NCBI GenBank assembly: GCA_902800945.1
Contig: CADCFX010000016.1
Span: 1-35,939, forward strand
Direction of reading: 5' to 3'
DNA length: 35,939 nt
Source: an uncultured Erysipelotrichaceae bacterium
GTDB taxonomy: Bacteria; Bacillota_I; Bacilli_A; RF39; UBA660
Position 1 is the stretch's first letter. The number at the start of each line of letters is the position of its first letter. The position numbers and the translations under genes are program-made. Positions 1-8,042 of this stretch are shown here, piece by piece. The notes under the pieces are model-generated. The model saw only the letters and a program-made list of their open reading frames with translations. It was not told the origin of the DNA and ran no database searches.

Positions 1-87
1 GATAACAAAACAAACTTTGATACATCTAAAGAAATAGACGTTGCCATACTAGCTGTAAAAAAATTAATAAAAAATAGATCTATTTAA
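1..87 (+). CDS. C-terminal end of an unidentified protein (partial)
   Basis: An open frame enters from the left edge in frame 1 and stops at TAA 85-87, leaving 28 residues ending KKLIKNRSI. The tail looks like an amphipathic, lysine-rich helix. It is followed after 15 bp by the next gene with its own ribosome binding site (GGGGG at 92-97), so it is probably the upstream member of the same operon. Too little is visible to assign a family. Confidence 0.6.
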   Translation, partial: DNKTNFDTSKEIDVAILAVKKLIKNRSI

Positions 88-102
88 TAGTAGGGGGATA
101 AA

Positions 103-372
103 ATGAAAGAGCAATATATTAAAAAAATAGCAAATAAGATCATTAATAACGTTGATGATATAACAGTAGAAGAGGCCAGAATAATATCAAGGCGAGCTGA
201 ATTAACAAATATATTATTACAAGAAGTTACATTTAGTGCCGAGAAAGATGCTGCGGGACGAGACAGAGCTTTTTTCGTAAAAGAATTTGATAGAGATTAT
301 TTCTATCAGCAAAAATCAGAAGAAGGACCTGTAAAAACACTGACAGGTATCGATAGTAATGGTAATAACTAA
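103..372 (+). CDS. small hypothetical protein, 89 aa
   Basis: I do not recognise this family. The ATG at 103 sits behind a strong Shine-Dalgarno (TAGGGGGA). The product is short, charged and without signal peptide or membrane segment; the first half is predicted helical (IKKIANKIINN, VEEARIISRRAEL) and the second half is rich in D, E, F and Y with a glycine/asparagine tail. Its stop overlaps the start of the following NUDIX gene by 14 bp, which suggests translational coupling and a shared transcript with the genes on either side. It is probably a soluble cytoplasmic protein. Coding status is supported by the ribosome binding site and the operon fit, not by homology. Confidence 0.6.
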   Translation: MKEQYIKKIANKIINNVDDITVEEARIISRRAELTNILLQEVTFSAEKDAAGRDRAFFVKEFDRDYFYQQKSEEGPVKTLTGIDSNGNN

Positions 373-834
373 AAAAGAAAGCGTCCCCAAAGAAATAACT
401 GCTAGAGCTGTTATAATTCATAATGAAGAAGTAATATTATTATATCGATAATTCATAATGAAGAAGTAATATTATTATATCGTCATAAAGAAAAAGAAGA
501 ATACTATGCGTTGCCGGGAGGGCACATAGAATTAAATGAAACAAAAGAAGAGTGCCTAATAAGAGAAATAAAAGAAGAACTAAATATTAATATAAGAATA
601 ATTAGTTTTCTAGGCATAGTTGAAAAAAAAGGACATATAGATTATATTTATAATTGTGAATATCTTAGTGGAAAACTATTGCTAGGAGGAGAAGAAAAAG
701 AGCAGAATAATCCAAGTAATTACTATGAAATTCACAGAATAAGATTACAAGATATTGATAAATTACCTTTATATCCTGATAATCTAAAAATGATAGAAAA
801 GGCTCTTTTAGAAAGGAATAAAAATGAAAAATAA
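359..834 (+). pseudogene. NUDIX hydrolase gene broken by a 35-bp tandem duplication
   Basis: Read from ATG 359 the protein begins MVITKKESVPKEITARAVII and runs to LLYR, then hits TAA because the segment 413-447 is repeated exactly at 448-482. Removing one copy gives one continuous 146-residue frame ending at 834. That frame carries a near-complete Nudix box, GHIELNE then REIKEELNI, matching GX5EX7REUXEEXGU except that the penultimate glycine is asparagine. NUDIX enzymes hydrolyse nucleoside diphosphates linked to another moiety; the substrate here cannot be told. As it stands the product would be about 30 residues. The downstream frame could start only at a TTG (511) with no useful ribosome site, inside the Nudix fold. 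The start overlaps the 89-aa gene and the end overlaps the next gene by 11 bp, so translation of the neighbours may be affected. It could be true decay, a reversible off state or an assembly error. Confidence 0.88.
413..482 (+). repeat. exact 2 x 35-bp tandem duplication
   Basis: Positions 413-447 and 448-482 are identical over 35 bases. Periodicity stops at exactly 70 bases: the bases flanking each side do not match, so there is no extra microhomology at the junction. 35 is not a multiple of three, so the second copy shifts the frame of the NUDIX gene. Confidence 0.97.
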
Positions 835-1459
835 AGTAATATCAGATACCTTTAAATGGCTATTTGTCGGTTTATTAGTATGCTTTGGAATATCCTATTA
901 TGTTAGTACTAGTAATGAAATGCTTAATCTAATATATGGAAACAATAAGATAATGATATATATAGTACTAGAACTAGGCTTATGCATAGCACTTAGCTTA
1001 TTTATAGCTAAACTAAACCCAATAGTTGCCACTATTTTATACTTATTATACACTTCTTTAACAGGATTATCTTTAACAGGAATATTCATAGTTTACACGC
1101 ACTCTTCAATAGCCGTAGTATTCTTAGTAACTGCTATAATATTTGGTCTTTTTGCTTTTTTAGGTAAAACTACCAATATTGATTTGAGTAAATGGAGTGT
1201 ATACCTCTTTATAGCTTTAATTGCTATAATAGTATTAGAAGTGATTAACTTATTTGTTATGAACAACACATTAAATATGATTTTGAGTATAGCCGTTATT
1301 CTGTTATTTTCTGCTTATACTGCTTATGACATCAACCGTCTGATTCGTACAGACTATGATTTCCCTAATAAAGGTATCTTCTTTGCGTTTCAACTATTCT
1401 TAGATTTTATTAATATCTTTATTAGATTACTAAGTTTATTCGGACGTAGAAACGATTAA
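824..1459 (+). CDS. Bax inhibitor-1 (BI-1/YccA/YbhL) family membrane protein
   Basis: A 211-residue polytopic membrane protein with seven hydrophobic segments. It ends with the family hallmark: a hydrophobic stretch then SAYTAYDINRLIR, then a last hydrophobic segment (FQLFLDFINIFIRLLSLFG). Bacterial BI-1 homologues such as YetJ are pH-sensitive calcium-leak channels; YccA interacts with FtsH. The length is slightly short for the family (about 215-235). ATG 824 has AAAGGAAT upstream inside the end of the NUDIX gene and overlaps it by 11 bp, so it is the last gene of the first operon. A strong intrinsic terminator starts at its stop codon. Family assignment is confident; calcium transport is inferred from relatives. 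Confidence 0.85.
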   Translation: MKNKVISDTFKWLFVGLLVCFGISYYVSTSNEMLNLIYGNNKIMIYIVLELGLCIALSLFIAKLNPIVATILYLLYTSLTGLSLTGIFIVYTHSSIAVVFLVTAIIFGLFAFLGKTTNIDLSKWSVYLFIALIAIIVLEVINLFVMNNTLNMILSIAVILLFSAYTAYDINRLIRTDYDFPNKGIFFAFQLFLDFINIFIRLLSLFGRRND

Positions 1460-1484
1460 GATTCTTTCGAGAATCTTTTTTTTT
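1459..1484 (+). terminator. intrinsic terminator after the BI-1 gene
   Basis: A seven-pair stem AGATTCT/AGAATCT closed by the stable tetraloop TTCG is followed by eight T residues. It begins on the last base of the stop codon. Confidence 0.9.
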
Positions 1485-1526
1485 ATCATCACTTATGCTA
1501 AAATAATTACGAAAGTGGGTAATATA

Positions 1527-2915
1527 ATGAACGAAGAAAAAGATACAAGTGGTAAATACTTATTAATCGGTATAATACTAGTTGCTATAGTAATAATTGT
1601 TGCTATCATATTAATAATTGCTACATCAGATGATGATATCTTCCCAGAAAATAACGAAGAAATAGTAGAGCAAAAAGAAAAAGAGAAAGATAAACAAAAG
1701 AGCATAGATTCTTTCATAAAAGCAATTAGTACAATAAAATATATAGAAGAAAAAGATCTTTATAAAAATGACATCTTAGTTATCGAGAACAAAAATATTA
1801 CAGATTATTATAATGTCAATACTGGTAAAAAGATATATAGTAGCAATACTAATAATTATGAGTGGTATGGAACATTTGGAATATTCGATAATAGTGACGA
1901 TTTCTCTGTTATTGATGAAGAAGGCAATGTATTATTTACTGCTTCTGATACTATTTCTTATTATCCCGAGACAAAACTATGGGAATATAGCGATAGTGTT
2001 TATGACTCTAATGGACTAGTAGAAGAAAATGCTAGTATTATAGATAATAAGGGATATTACTTAATAGCAGAAAAAAAAGATCAAGTAGTTTTAGAAAATA
2101 ATAAACTAAAAGCTATTTATTCTTTAAAACTAGATGGTGATGAATATTTTGAAGATGGAGAGCTAAACAGTATTTATTCCGATAAATATGCGTTAATATC
2201 TACTTCTAAACACGATATTATAATTGACGCCAATAATGGTAAAGAAGTACATAAAGGTAAAAGAGGAACGATTAAGAGTATAGATGATAATTTGTTTGAA
2301 ATTGAAAAGAATACATACTATGTAAAAAATGATAAGCTAGCTATAAAAGCAGATGGTACTGATTACAAAACAGAAATATCTAGTAAATACATTGCAATAG
2401 GAAATAAAGTCTACGATACTAATACATTAAGCGAAGTAGATTCCAATACTTTTATCCCCGAGAAAGAAGACGCTTTAATTGAATCATTAACAGGTTTAGA
2501 ATTAACAGAATGTCGCAATGGATACGGCCTAAAATATAAAGGAGAAGAAATCCTAGAGTGTAAATATGAAACGGTCGACTATTTTGACTATAATGTTACT
2601 AGATCTCTTATATCTTCTAACAAACTATATGTAATTATATCAATTGATAATTATAGTTATGAAGTATATGACGTTTATAATAAAAAAATAGCACTATATA
2701 ACGTTGACGATTATGATTATAACAGTCCATTTATTACTTTATATCAAGATGATAATATATTTATATATAACATAATTGATGGTAGCAAAACACCTAACAA
2801 TAATGGTGATGACGTTTCCTTGTATGATAATTATTATGCGCTAATATCTGGAAAAAACAGAACCTATTATAATAAAGATTTCAAAGAAATATATCAAAGT
2901 ACAATAGAAGATTAA
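1527..2915 (+). CDS. membrane-anchored extracytoplasmic protein of unknown function, 462 aa
   Basis: I do not recognise a named family with certainty. The protein has a short cytoplasmic N-terminus, one long hydrophobic anchor (about residues 11-34, LLIGIILVAIVIIVAIILII), an acidic/lysine linker (about 35-60), and then a roughly 400-residue exported domain rich in D, N, Y and K. The domain is made of repeating short strands such as NVNTGKKIYSS, DANNGKEVHKG and YKGEEILECKYETVDYF, resembling WG or propeller-type beta repeats. No lipobox is present. ATG 1527 was chosen over the GTG at 1515 because GAAAGTGGG lies at the right distance. A possible extended -10 (TGCTAAAAT, about 1495-1503) lies just upstream, and the gene appears monocistronic. 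Likely a surface or wall-facing protein. Confidence 0.7.
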   Translation: MNEEKDTSGKYLLIGIILVAIVIIVAIILIIATSDDDIFPENNEEIVEQKEKEKDKQKSIDSFIKAISTIKYIEEKDLYKNDILVIENKNITDYYNVNTGKKIYSSNTNNYEWYGTFGIFDNSDDFSVIDEEGNVLFTASDTISYYPETKLWEYSDSVYDSNGLVEENASIIDNKGYYLIAEKKDQVVLENNKLKAIYSLKLDGDEYFEDGELNSIYSDKYALISTSKHDIIIDANNGKEVHKGKRGTIKSIDDNLFEIEKNTYYVKNDKLAIKADGTDYKTEISSKYIAIGNKVYDTNTLSEVDSNTFIPEKEDALIESLTGLELTECRNGYGLKYKGEEILECKYETVDYFDYNVTRSLISSNKLYVIISIDNYSYEVYDVYNKKIALYNVDDYDYNSPFITLYQDDNIFIYNIIDGSKTPNNNGDDVSLYDNYYALISGKNRTYYNKDFKEIYQSTIED

Positions 2916-2917
2916 GG

Positions 2918-2946
2918 TTGACAACTTACTAATAAAAAAATATAAT
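2918..2946 (+). promoter_or_regulatory. consensus sigma-A promoter for the SAM riboswitch-metK transcript
   Basis: TTGACA (2918-2923), a 17-bp spacer and TATAAT (2941-2946): a perfect match to the vegetative consensus. Transcription should start near 2953, just before the aptamer, so repression must come from the riboswitch rather than a weak promoter. Confidence 0.93.
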
Positions 2947-2956
2947 CTTCTTATAT

Positions 2957-3054
2957 GTTATCAAGAGCGGACGAGAGAATCGGCTTTATGACTCCGCAGC
3001 AACCTATTAAGTTAGGTGCTAAGACCGACAAAGTGGAATGCTTTGGCTGATGAT
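2957..3054 (+). promoter_or_regulatory. SAM-I (S-box) riboswitch aptamer
   Basis: The region carries S-box landmarks in order: TTATCAAGAG at the 5' side, CTTTATGA, CAGCAACC, GGTGCTAA and a final AAAG..CTTTGG hairpin. Helices are visible: P1 TTATCA/TGATGA (2958-2963 with 3048-3053, one G-U), P2 GCGGA/TCCGC (2967-2971 with 2993-2997), P3 ACCTA/TAGGT (3002-3006 with 3013-3017) and P4 AAAG/CTTT. It precedes metK and a terminator, as expected for SAM-mediated transcription attenuation: high SAM should stabilise the aptamer and let the terminator form. Confidence 0.95.
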
Positions 3055-3074
3055 TGCTATTTATTAGAACAATA

Positions 3075-3108
3075 AAAATCTTTCAGAGCATGAAAGATTT
3101 TTTCTTTT
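3075..3108 (+). terminator. riboswitch-controlled terminator upstream of metK
   Basis: A ten-pair stem AAATCTTTCA/TGAAAGATTT (3076-3085 with 3091-3100), loop GAGCA, followed by a T-rich run. It lies between the S-box aptamer and the metK start, which identifies it as the expression platform. Confidence 0.9.
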
Positions 3109-3139
3109 CTTGAAAACATATAAGAAAGAAGGAAAATAT

Positions 3140-4252
3140 ATGAAAAAACTATTTACATCAGAAAGTGTAACAGAAGGACATCCTGATAAGTTGTGTGACC
3201 TAATATCCGATAGTATCTTAACAGCATATTTAAGAAAAGATAAAGATACAAGAGCAGGAATAGAAACAGTTGCCGGCAAAAACAATATATTTATCACCGG
3301 GGAAATAACATCTTCGGCAAAGATAGATATAGAAAAGGTGGTAAAAGCAACTATTAAAAGCATTGGATACTTAGGTAAGCAAGATCTTGATTATAAAACC
3401 TGCAAAATAATAGTCGATATTTCAAAACAATCAGAAGACATTGCTCTAGGTACTAACGATAATATAGGCGGGGCGGGAGACCAAGGAATGATGTTTGGCT
3501 ATGCTTGTAATGAAACTCCAGAATTAATGCCACTATCAATTTCCTTAGCACATGCTCTTACTAAACGTCTTACAGATGTGAGAAAAAAAAGCATTATTTC
3601 CGGCCTAGGTCCAGATGGTAAAACTCAAGTAACAGTAGAATATAACGATGATAGAATATCAAGGATTGATACAATTATTATTTCTACAGAACATGAAGAA
3701 TCAAAAGATATAGAAACTTTAAAAACTGAAATAATAAAAGAAGTAATAAATAAAGAAATACCATCTGACCTAATAGATGGCAATACTAAAATTCTTATTA
3801 ACCCTACTGGCCGTTTTGTAATAGGTGGCCCTTTAGGAGATAGTGGCTTAACAGGAAGAAAGATTATTGTAGATACCTATGGCGGTCACGCAAGACATGG
3901 AGGAGGAGCGTTTTCGGGAAAAGATCCAACTAAGGTCGACCGTTCCGCCTCTTATATGGCTAGACATATAGCCAAAAACATAGTGGCCCACCATTACGCT
4001 GATAAATGTGAAATTCAAATATCTTATGCTATTGGTATCAAAGAACCAATTGCAGTTAATATAAATACTTTCAATACTAATAAAATCAGTGAAGATGAAA
4101 TCTTAGAAAAAATACTAAAAACATTCGATTTAACTCCTCGAGGGATTATTAAACATTTAAAATTACGAAACATTGATTATACTAAAACAACAAATTATGG
4201 TCATTTTGGCAAAAAAGATTTGCCATGGGAAAACGTTTTAAGCGATTTTTGA
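3140..4252 (+). CDS. metK: S-adenosylmethionine synthetase (methionine adenosyltransferase)
   Basis: Makes S-adenosylmethionine from ATP and methionine in the cytoplasm. The 370-residue product has the family signatures: TSESVTEGHPDKLCD at the N-terminus (methionine/ATP/Mg site), GGAGDQGMMFGYA (the GAGDQG signature), FVIGGPLGDSGLTGRKIIVD and GGGAFSGKDPTKVDRSASY (the GGGAFSGKDP signature). It is near normal length (usually 380-400), with a slightly short C-terminus. ATG 3140 is chosen over the upstream frame start at 3110 because GAAGGAAA precedes it and homology begins there. The S-box riboswitch and terminator upstream show feedback control by its own product. It ends in TGA, evidence for the standard bacterial code. 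The promoter of the next gene overlaps its stop. Confidence 0.97.
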   Translation: MKKLFTSESVTEGHPDKLCDLISDSILTAYLRKDKDTRAGIETVAGKNNIFITGEITSSAKIDIEKVVKATIKSIGYLGKQDLDYKTCKIIVDISKQSEDIALGTNDNIGGAGDQGMMFGYACNETPELMPLSISLAHALTKRLTDVRKKSIISGLGPDGKTQVTVEYNDDRISRIDTIIISTEHEESKDIETLKTEIIKEVINKEIPSDLIDGNTKILINPTGRFVIGGPLGDSGLTGRKIIVDTYGGHARHGGGAFSGKDPTKVDRSASYMARHIAKNIVAHHYADKCEIQISYAIGIKEPIAVNINTFNTNKISEDEILEKILKTFDLTPRGIIKHLKLRNIDYTKTTNYGHFGKKDLPWENVLSDF

Positions 4253-4277
4253 CAAATACAGATCTTTCGTATATGAT
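4249..4277 (+). promoter_or_regulatory. sigma-A promoter overlapping the metK stop codon
   Basis: TTGACA (4249-4254), 17-bp spacer, TATGAT (4272-4277). The -35 box contains the metK TGA stop. It lets the next gene escape riboswitch control. Confidence 0.85.
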
Positions 4278-4303
4278 ATTGGACAGCAAAGGGGAACAAT
4301 AAA

Positions 4304-5026
4304 ATGACAGCTATTACACAAAACTGGTTAGAAAACTATCTACGTACTCGCGTTATGACCGGAGGAAATTATACTAAAGGGGTCAGTCCAGTTTCAATAT
4401 TTCCGCCCAAAGACCTTACAAGTTATTTTGAAAGAATAGACTTTGTTGATAAAAGCGTATTAATATCCTTAGCAGTTCCGGAATGTGTTTTTTTGGCTCG
4501 ACATTTGGGGGCCAAAAGAGTTGATGCTTTTTATACTTCTGAATTAGAAGTATATGGCTACTATTTTCTATTATGGACTAGAAAATATAAAAACTCATTA
4601 TATCCAGATTTAACTAATCGTAATTATCTTTCAAGACTATTAAAAAGAGTACAAGAAAGAGAAAAGTTAAATACTCAAGAAGAAAAAGATGCGCTAGACT
4701 TCTTTATTAAGCACCTCCAAAATGAAACAGATTTTTCGCTTCTCTTTAACTACTGTTCTGGCTCACAAACTCTAAGTCTACCATATACGTATTCAAAAGA
4801 TAAGGCCTCTTTAGAGAGTCCTTCTAGTGTTTTTCAATTTGACCTATCACAAGAACGCCTTCTTCTACCACAGATTTATGACTTAGTAGTACTTAATTCG
4901 CCGTCAACAGACAACACTACAGGTGATTATTTAGAGGAGAATAAGGTCAAACTAATGAATCCCTTTAGCGATAGTGCAGTTTTAACATTCCATAATAATG
5001 GAGCAAGTATCACCAAGCGCTTCTAA
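4304..5026 (+). CDS. conserved-type hypothetical, possibly methyltransferase-fold (DUF3419-like)
   Basis: A 240-residue soluble protein with no signal or membrane segment. Weak Rossmann methyltransferase features are visible: a first strand and helix at about residues 50-75 (SVLISLAVPECVFLARHLGAK) followed by an acidic-ended strand (VDAFYTSELEVYGYY), and a later strand YDLVVLNSP resembling motif IV. The classic GxGxG loop is absent, so SAM binding is doubtful. The layout recalls DUF3419/BtaA-like aminocarboxypropyl transferases, but this is a loose impression. It directly follows metK but has its own strong promoter and a ribosome site (AAAGGGGAA). Cysteines are few. It could equally be a non-enzymatic member of a methyltransferase-like fold. 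Confidence 0.6.
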   Translation: MTAITQNWLENYLRTRVMTGGNYTKGVSPVSIFPPKDLTSYFERIDFVDKSVLISLAVPECVFLARHLGAKRVDAFYTSELEVYGYYFLLWTRKYKNSLYPDLTNRNYLSRLLKRVQEREKLNTQEEKDALDFFIKHLQNETDFSLLFNYCSGSQTLSLPYTYSKDKASLESPSSVFQFDLSQERLLLPQIYDLVVLNSPSTDNTTGDYLEENKVKLMNPFSDSAVLTFHNNGASITKRF

Positions 5027-5041
5027 TAATTAGTCGGTTTC

Positions 5042-5069
5042 TTGACTTTATCCTATAATATGTTATTAT
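5042..5069 (+). promoter_or_regulatory. probable promoter of the initiating sugar transferase gene
   Basis: TTGACT (5042-5047), 16-bp spacer, TATTAT (5064-5069). Overlapping AT-rich alternatives (TATAAT at 5070-5075) leave the exact -10 open. The start codon at 5109 is preceded by AGAGGATGGAG. Confidence 0.65.
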
Positions 5070-5108
5070 TATAATCGATAATAATAGACTCTTAGAGGAT
5101 GGAGAAAT

Positions 5109-5795
5109 ATGGATAAGGAAACAAATGTAATAGCTTTATCTCTACATAATAACCCGCTTTTAGATTTGAACATAAAACATAAGTTATATTGTATAATTAA
5201 AGACGTTTTTGATATTTTATTTTCTTTCATAGGAATGATTGTAATGCTAATATTTGCTATCATATTGAAAGTATCATATGTAATAACTGGAGATTTTCAT
5301 CCTATCTTTTTTACTCAAAAAAGAATAGGTAAGAATGGTAAAGAATTTAAAATGTATAAATTTAGAACAATGGTTCCAGATGCTGAAATAAAATTAAAAG
5401 AACTATTAAAAGAAGAGCCTTATAAGAGTCAATGGAAACAGAATCAAAAATTAGATAATGATCCGCGAATTACAAAAATAGGTAAATTACTAAGAAAAAC
5501 GAGCCTTGACGAACTACCACAATTTATTAATATATATATTGGTGATATGTCAATAATTGGCCCTCGCCCCTTGGTAAAAGGGGAGTTAGATGATCACAAT
5601 GGTAATCATGCTATATACGAAAGTGTAAGACCGGGAATAACAGGTTGGTGGGCTTGCAATGGCAGAAGTGCCACAACATATGACGAAAGACTTGAACTTG
5701 AGTATTATTATATTAATAATAGGAATCTTATACTAGATTTAAAATGTATTTATTATACAATTAAAGCAATCTTATTTGGAAAGGGCGCAAAATAA
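5109..5795 (+). CDS. bacterial sugar transferase (polyprenyl-phosphate phosphoglycosyl transferase)
   Basis: Starts a repeating-unit glycan by moving a sugar-1-phosphate from a UDP-sugar to undecaprenyl phosphate at the inner membrane face. The 228-residue protein has a membrane helix (about residues 38-58, ILFSFIGMIVMLIFAIILKV) and the monotopic catalytic domain: FFTQKRIGKNGKEFKMYKFR, then DPRITKIGKLLRKTSLDELP (with the catalytic DE pair), then DMSIIGPRPLV and RPGITGWWACNGRS. Its length matches the minimal PglC/EpsL type rather than the large WbaP type. It is separated from the other glycan genes (10841-16169) by the DUF4153 gene and two surface-protein genes, but most likely provides the priming step for them. 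A terminator follows at once. Confidence 0.93.
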   Translation: MDKETNVIALSLHNNPLLDLNIKHKLYCIIKDVFDILFSFIGMIVMLIFAIILKVSYVITGDFHPIFFTQKRIGKNGKEFKMYKFRTMVPDAEIKLKELLKEEPYKSQWKQNQKLDNDPRITKIGKLLRKTSLDELPQFINIYIGDMSIIGPRPLVKGELDDHNGNHAIYESVRPGITGWWACNGRSATTYDERLELEYYYINNRNLILDLKCIYYTIKAILFGKGAK

Positions 5796-5800
5796 TAACA

Positions 5801-5824
5801 AAAAGACACAATAGTGTCTTTTTC
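5801..5824. terminator. bidirectional terminator between convergent genes
   Basis: AAAGACAC/GTGTCTTT stem with a four-base loop, flanked by A-run on the left and T-run on the right, so it can end transcription from both the sugar transferase (+) and the DUF4153 gene (-). Confidence 0.85.
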
Positions 5825-5842
5825 TATATGTATAATTAATTA

Positions 5843-7378
5843 TTATTTATATAATATATATCCATCTACATCTAAATATTTGTTATCACATTTCAAACTT
5901 AATTCTGTTATATATAAATAAGTATTATTATCTAATTGTATAGGTTGTTTATTACTTATAAAATCATCAATATTTTCTTCTTTATTATTATATATTTCTT
6001 CACAGAAACTACTTAAGTCATATTTTTTATTATTAACACTTATTTTTAATTCTTTATAAGTACTAAACGAATACTTTTCTATCTCTTTATAATTTTCAAT
6101 GTTTATTCTTGTCTCTTCATTCGTATAATATATATAATTATTTTCCTTATCGATATAATCTCCATGATTAAAGAGTAATTCCTCTAGGTCTTTTTGGGAT
6201 AAGTATTCAGGATAATACTTACTATCTGATACCATATAATAAATCGATCTTATATTATTAATCTCATCACTTGTTAACTCTTTAAAATCTTTTCCTTCAG
6301 GTAATAATTGTTTCAATCTATTTATTTGCATATAATTAGGCAATTCGATTATATTAATATATGGAATAATAAACGTCGGTATAGATAGTATAATACATGG
6401 TATTAACACAAACTTGAAGATTTCCCCTTTGTTTATATTTATAAGTATTAATGACGCAATTCCTACTATTATTAATAGTATTCCAAAATATCTAGCAGTT
6501 GTTAAACTATAGTCCGCAATTCTTAAATACAGAGAAAAAATTTGTAAAGGGATTAAAGGTATAAATAGTTTTCTTAATACATTAGCAATCTTATATGGTA
6601 ACTTATTATTATCATATGATAAATCCATTAATACAATCGGTATTCCTAAAGATAATAATAAAGCATTAATAGAAAAAGTAGCAGTGTGAGGTAATTCATG
6701 TGTTATTATAAGTTTTATTATAAAAATATATATAACTGAAGTAGCGATTAATACTAAAGGCAAAGATACATAGTTTATCAAAACATACATAAAGTTATTT
6801 TCTTCTTCTTTGTTTTCTAACGATATTATCAATGCTGGTATAAAATACAAAACAAACAATAAAATTTCCATTTTTGCAAAGACTATCTCATCAACTTCAA
6901 TCAATAATGCCGATATTAAACCTAATATTAGTAATATTCCTATATTTAAAACAAAACCTATTATGCCATATTTAAACAAATTAGTAATAGCACTTGTTAA
7001 ATACTTAGGCGTTCCCTCCTTGGATTTATTAGCCATCAAAAATAAAATAGTACCTCCTAGTAAAAAAATAATGCCGATTAAATATCTTACTAATTCTGTA
7101 TTCAAAATACATTTACTAATAACTATGCTTATCAAAAGTCCAATAATATAAATAATATATCTCTTTTTATTATCCTTAGTATATGTTTCTCCTAATACAG
7201 TACACATAGCAGTCAAAAATAGTGTAACTATTAGCCTTTGAATAAACTTTGAAGGATCATCTAAATCTATAATTATCATAGTTATAGATATTATTATTAG
7301 CAAAATATTAGTAGCCAAGTGATTAAGAATATATACTTTAAAAGTATCCTTTAAACTTTGTAAGAACTTTTTAATCAT
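5843..7378 (-). CDS. DUF4153-type multi-pass membrane protein
   Basis: A 511-residue protein: about ten to twelve hydrophobic segments over residues 15-355, then a hydrophilic C-terminal domain of about 150 residues rich in E, N, K and Y. The segment around KIANVLRKLFIPLIPLQIFS followed by LYLRIADYSLTTARYFGILL matches the conserved core of DUF4153 proteins (…YIRI-x-Y-x-x-T-x-x-RYF…). The function of the family is unknown; related forms occur beside envelope and sporulation genes. The gene is transcribed against its neighbours from an extended -10 promoter close to its ATG (start at 7376-7378, GGTGATAGT upstream) and is monocistronic. The C-terminal domain is expected outside the membrane and resembles no enzyme I know. 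Confidence 0.8.
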   Translation of the reverse strand: MIKKFLQSLKDTFKVYILNHLATNILLIIISITMIIIDLDDPSKFIQRLIVTLFLTAMCTVLGETYTKDNKKRYIIYIIGLLISIVISKCILNTELVRYLIGIIFLLGGTILFLMANKSKEGTPKYLTSAITNLFKYGIIGFVLNIGILLILGLISALLIEVDEIVFAKMEILLFVLYFIPALIISLENKEEENNFMYVLINYVSLPLVLIATSVIYIFIIKLIITHELPHTATFSINALLLSLGIPIVLMDLSYDNNKLPYKIANVLRKLFIPLIPLQIFSLYLRIADYSLTTARYFGILLIIVGIASLILININKGEIFKFVLIPCIILSIPTFIIPYINIIELPNYMQINRLKQLLPEGKDFKELTSDEINNIRSIYYMVSDSKYYPEYLSQKDLEELLFNHGDYIDKENNYIYYTNEETRINIENYKEIEKYSFSTYKELKISVNNKKYDLSSFCEEIYNNKEENIDDFISNKQPIQLDNNTYLYITELSLKCDNKYLDVDGYILYK

Positions 7379-7393
7379 ACTATCACCAATCCA

Positions 7394-7402
7394 ATTATAT
7401 CA
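7394..7402 (-). promoter_or_regulatory. extended -10 promoter of the DUF4153 gene
   Basis: On the reverse strand TGATATAAT gives the TGnTATAAT extended -10 form. No good -35 is visible. The transcript leader would be about ten bases. Confidence 0.6.
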
Positions 7403-7464
7403 TATCATTAACTATTTAGTATTAAGCAAACATATAATAAAAGTTATAAAAATATTACAGTACA

Positions 7465-7473
7465 TGTTATAAT
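7465..7473 (+). promoter_or_regulatory. extended -10 promoter of the split surface-protein gene
   Basis: TGTTATAAT (TGnTATAAT) lies 22 bp before the ATG at 7496. The -35 region is poor, as is usual for extended -10 promoters. AGGTGA follows as ribosome binding site. Confidence 0.65.
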
Positions 7474-7850
7474 AATTTTAGAATAGGTGAGTAATATGAA
7501 ATACTTAAAATACTTTTTGGTATTCTTGTTCATACCATTTATAGTACAGGCCGAGGAATGTAACATAAATAACATAATCATAAGTAGTATAGAATCAGTC
7601 AAAACTAATGGGTACATAGAAGAAAAAACGGAAGCATCAGTAGAAGGACAAAAAATAAACCTAGATCTAAAAGTATATGAAGAAGGAGATTCCATTGAAT
7701 ATAAAGTAATATTAAATAATATTTCTAATGAAGACTATTACTTCGATGAAAATAGTTTAAAACAGAATAATGAATATATGAGTTATGAATTTATATACGA
7801 TGATAATTCAAATATAATTAAACCAAAAGAAGAAAAAGAATTAATAATAA

Positions 7851-7894
7851 GAGTAACTTATAAAAACAAAGTGAGTAACTTATAAAAACAAAGT
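7851..7894 (+). repeat. exact 2 x 22-bp tandem duplication
   Basis: 7851-7872 and 7873-7894 are identical (GAGTAACTTATAAAAACAAA then GT). The match ends exactly at both borders. The 22-bp step shifts the reading frame and creates a TAA at 7883-7885. Confidence 0.97.
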
Positions 7895-8042
7895 TCAGGA
7901 AGAATCTAATAATGGTTCTATTAATAAAACTAATAATATAAAAGTTAATTTATCAAATAAAGAACTGCCGAACTATACTAACTCAAAGAATAGAACCTCA
8001 AATGATATAGGCAACCATCCTCAACTAAAGACCATAACTAGA

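Noticed and set aside
511-834. Separate 107-aa NUDIX protein starting at TTG 511
   Set aside because: The TTG has no ribosome site and would remove the first third of the fold. The 35-bp duplication explains the break; the gene is better read from 359.
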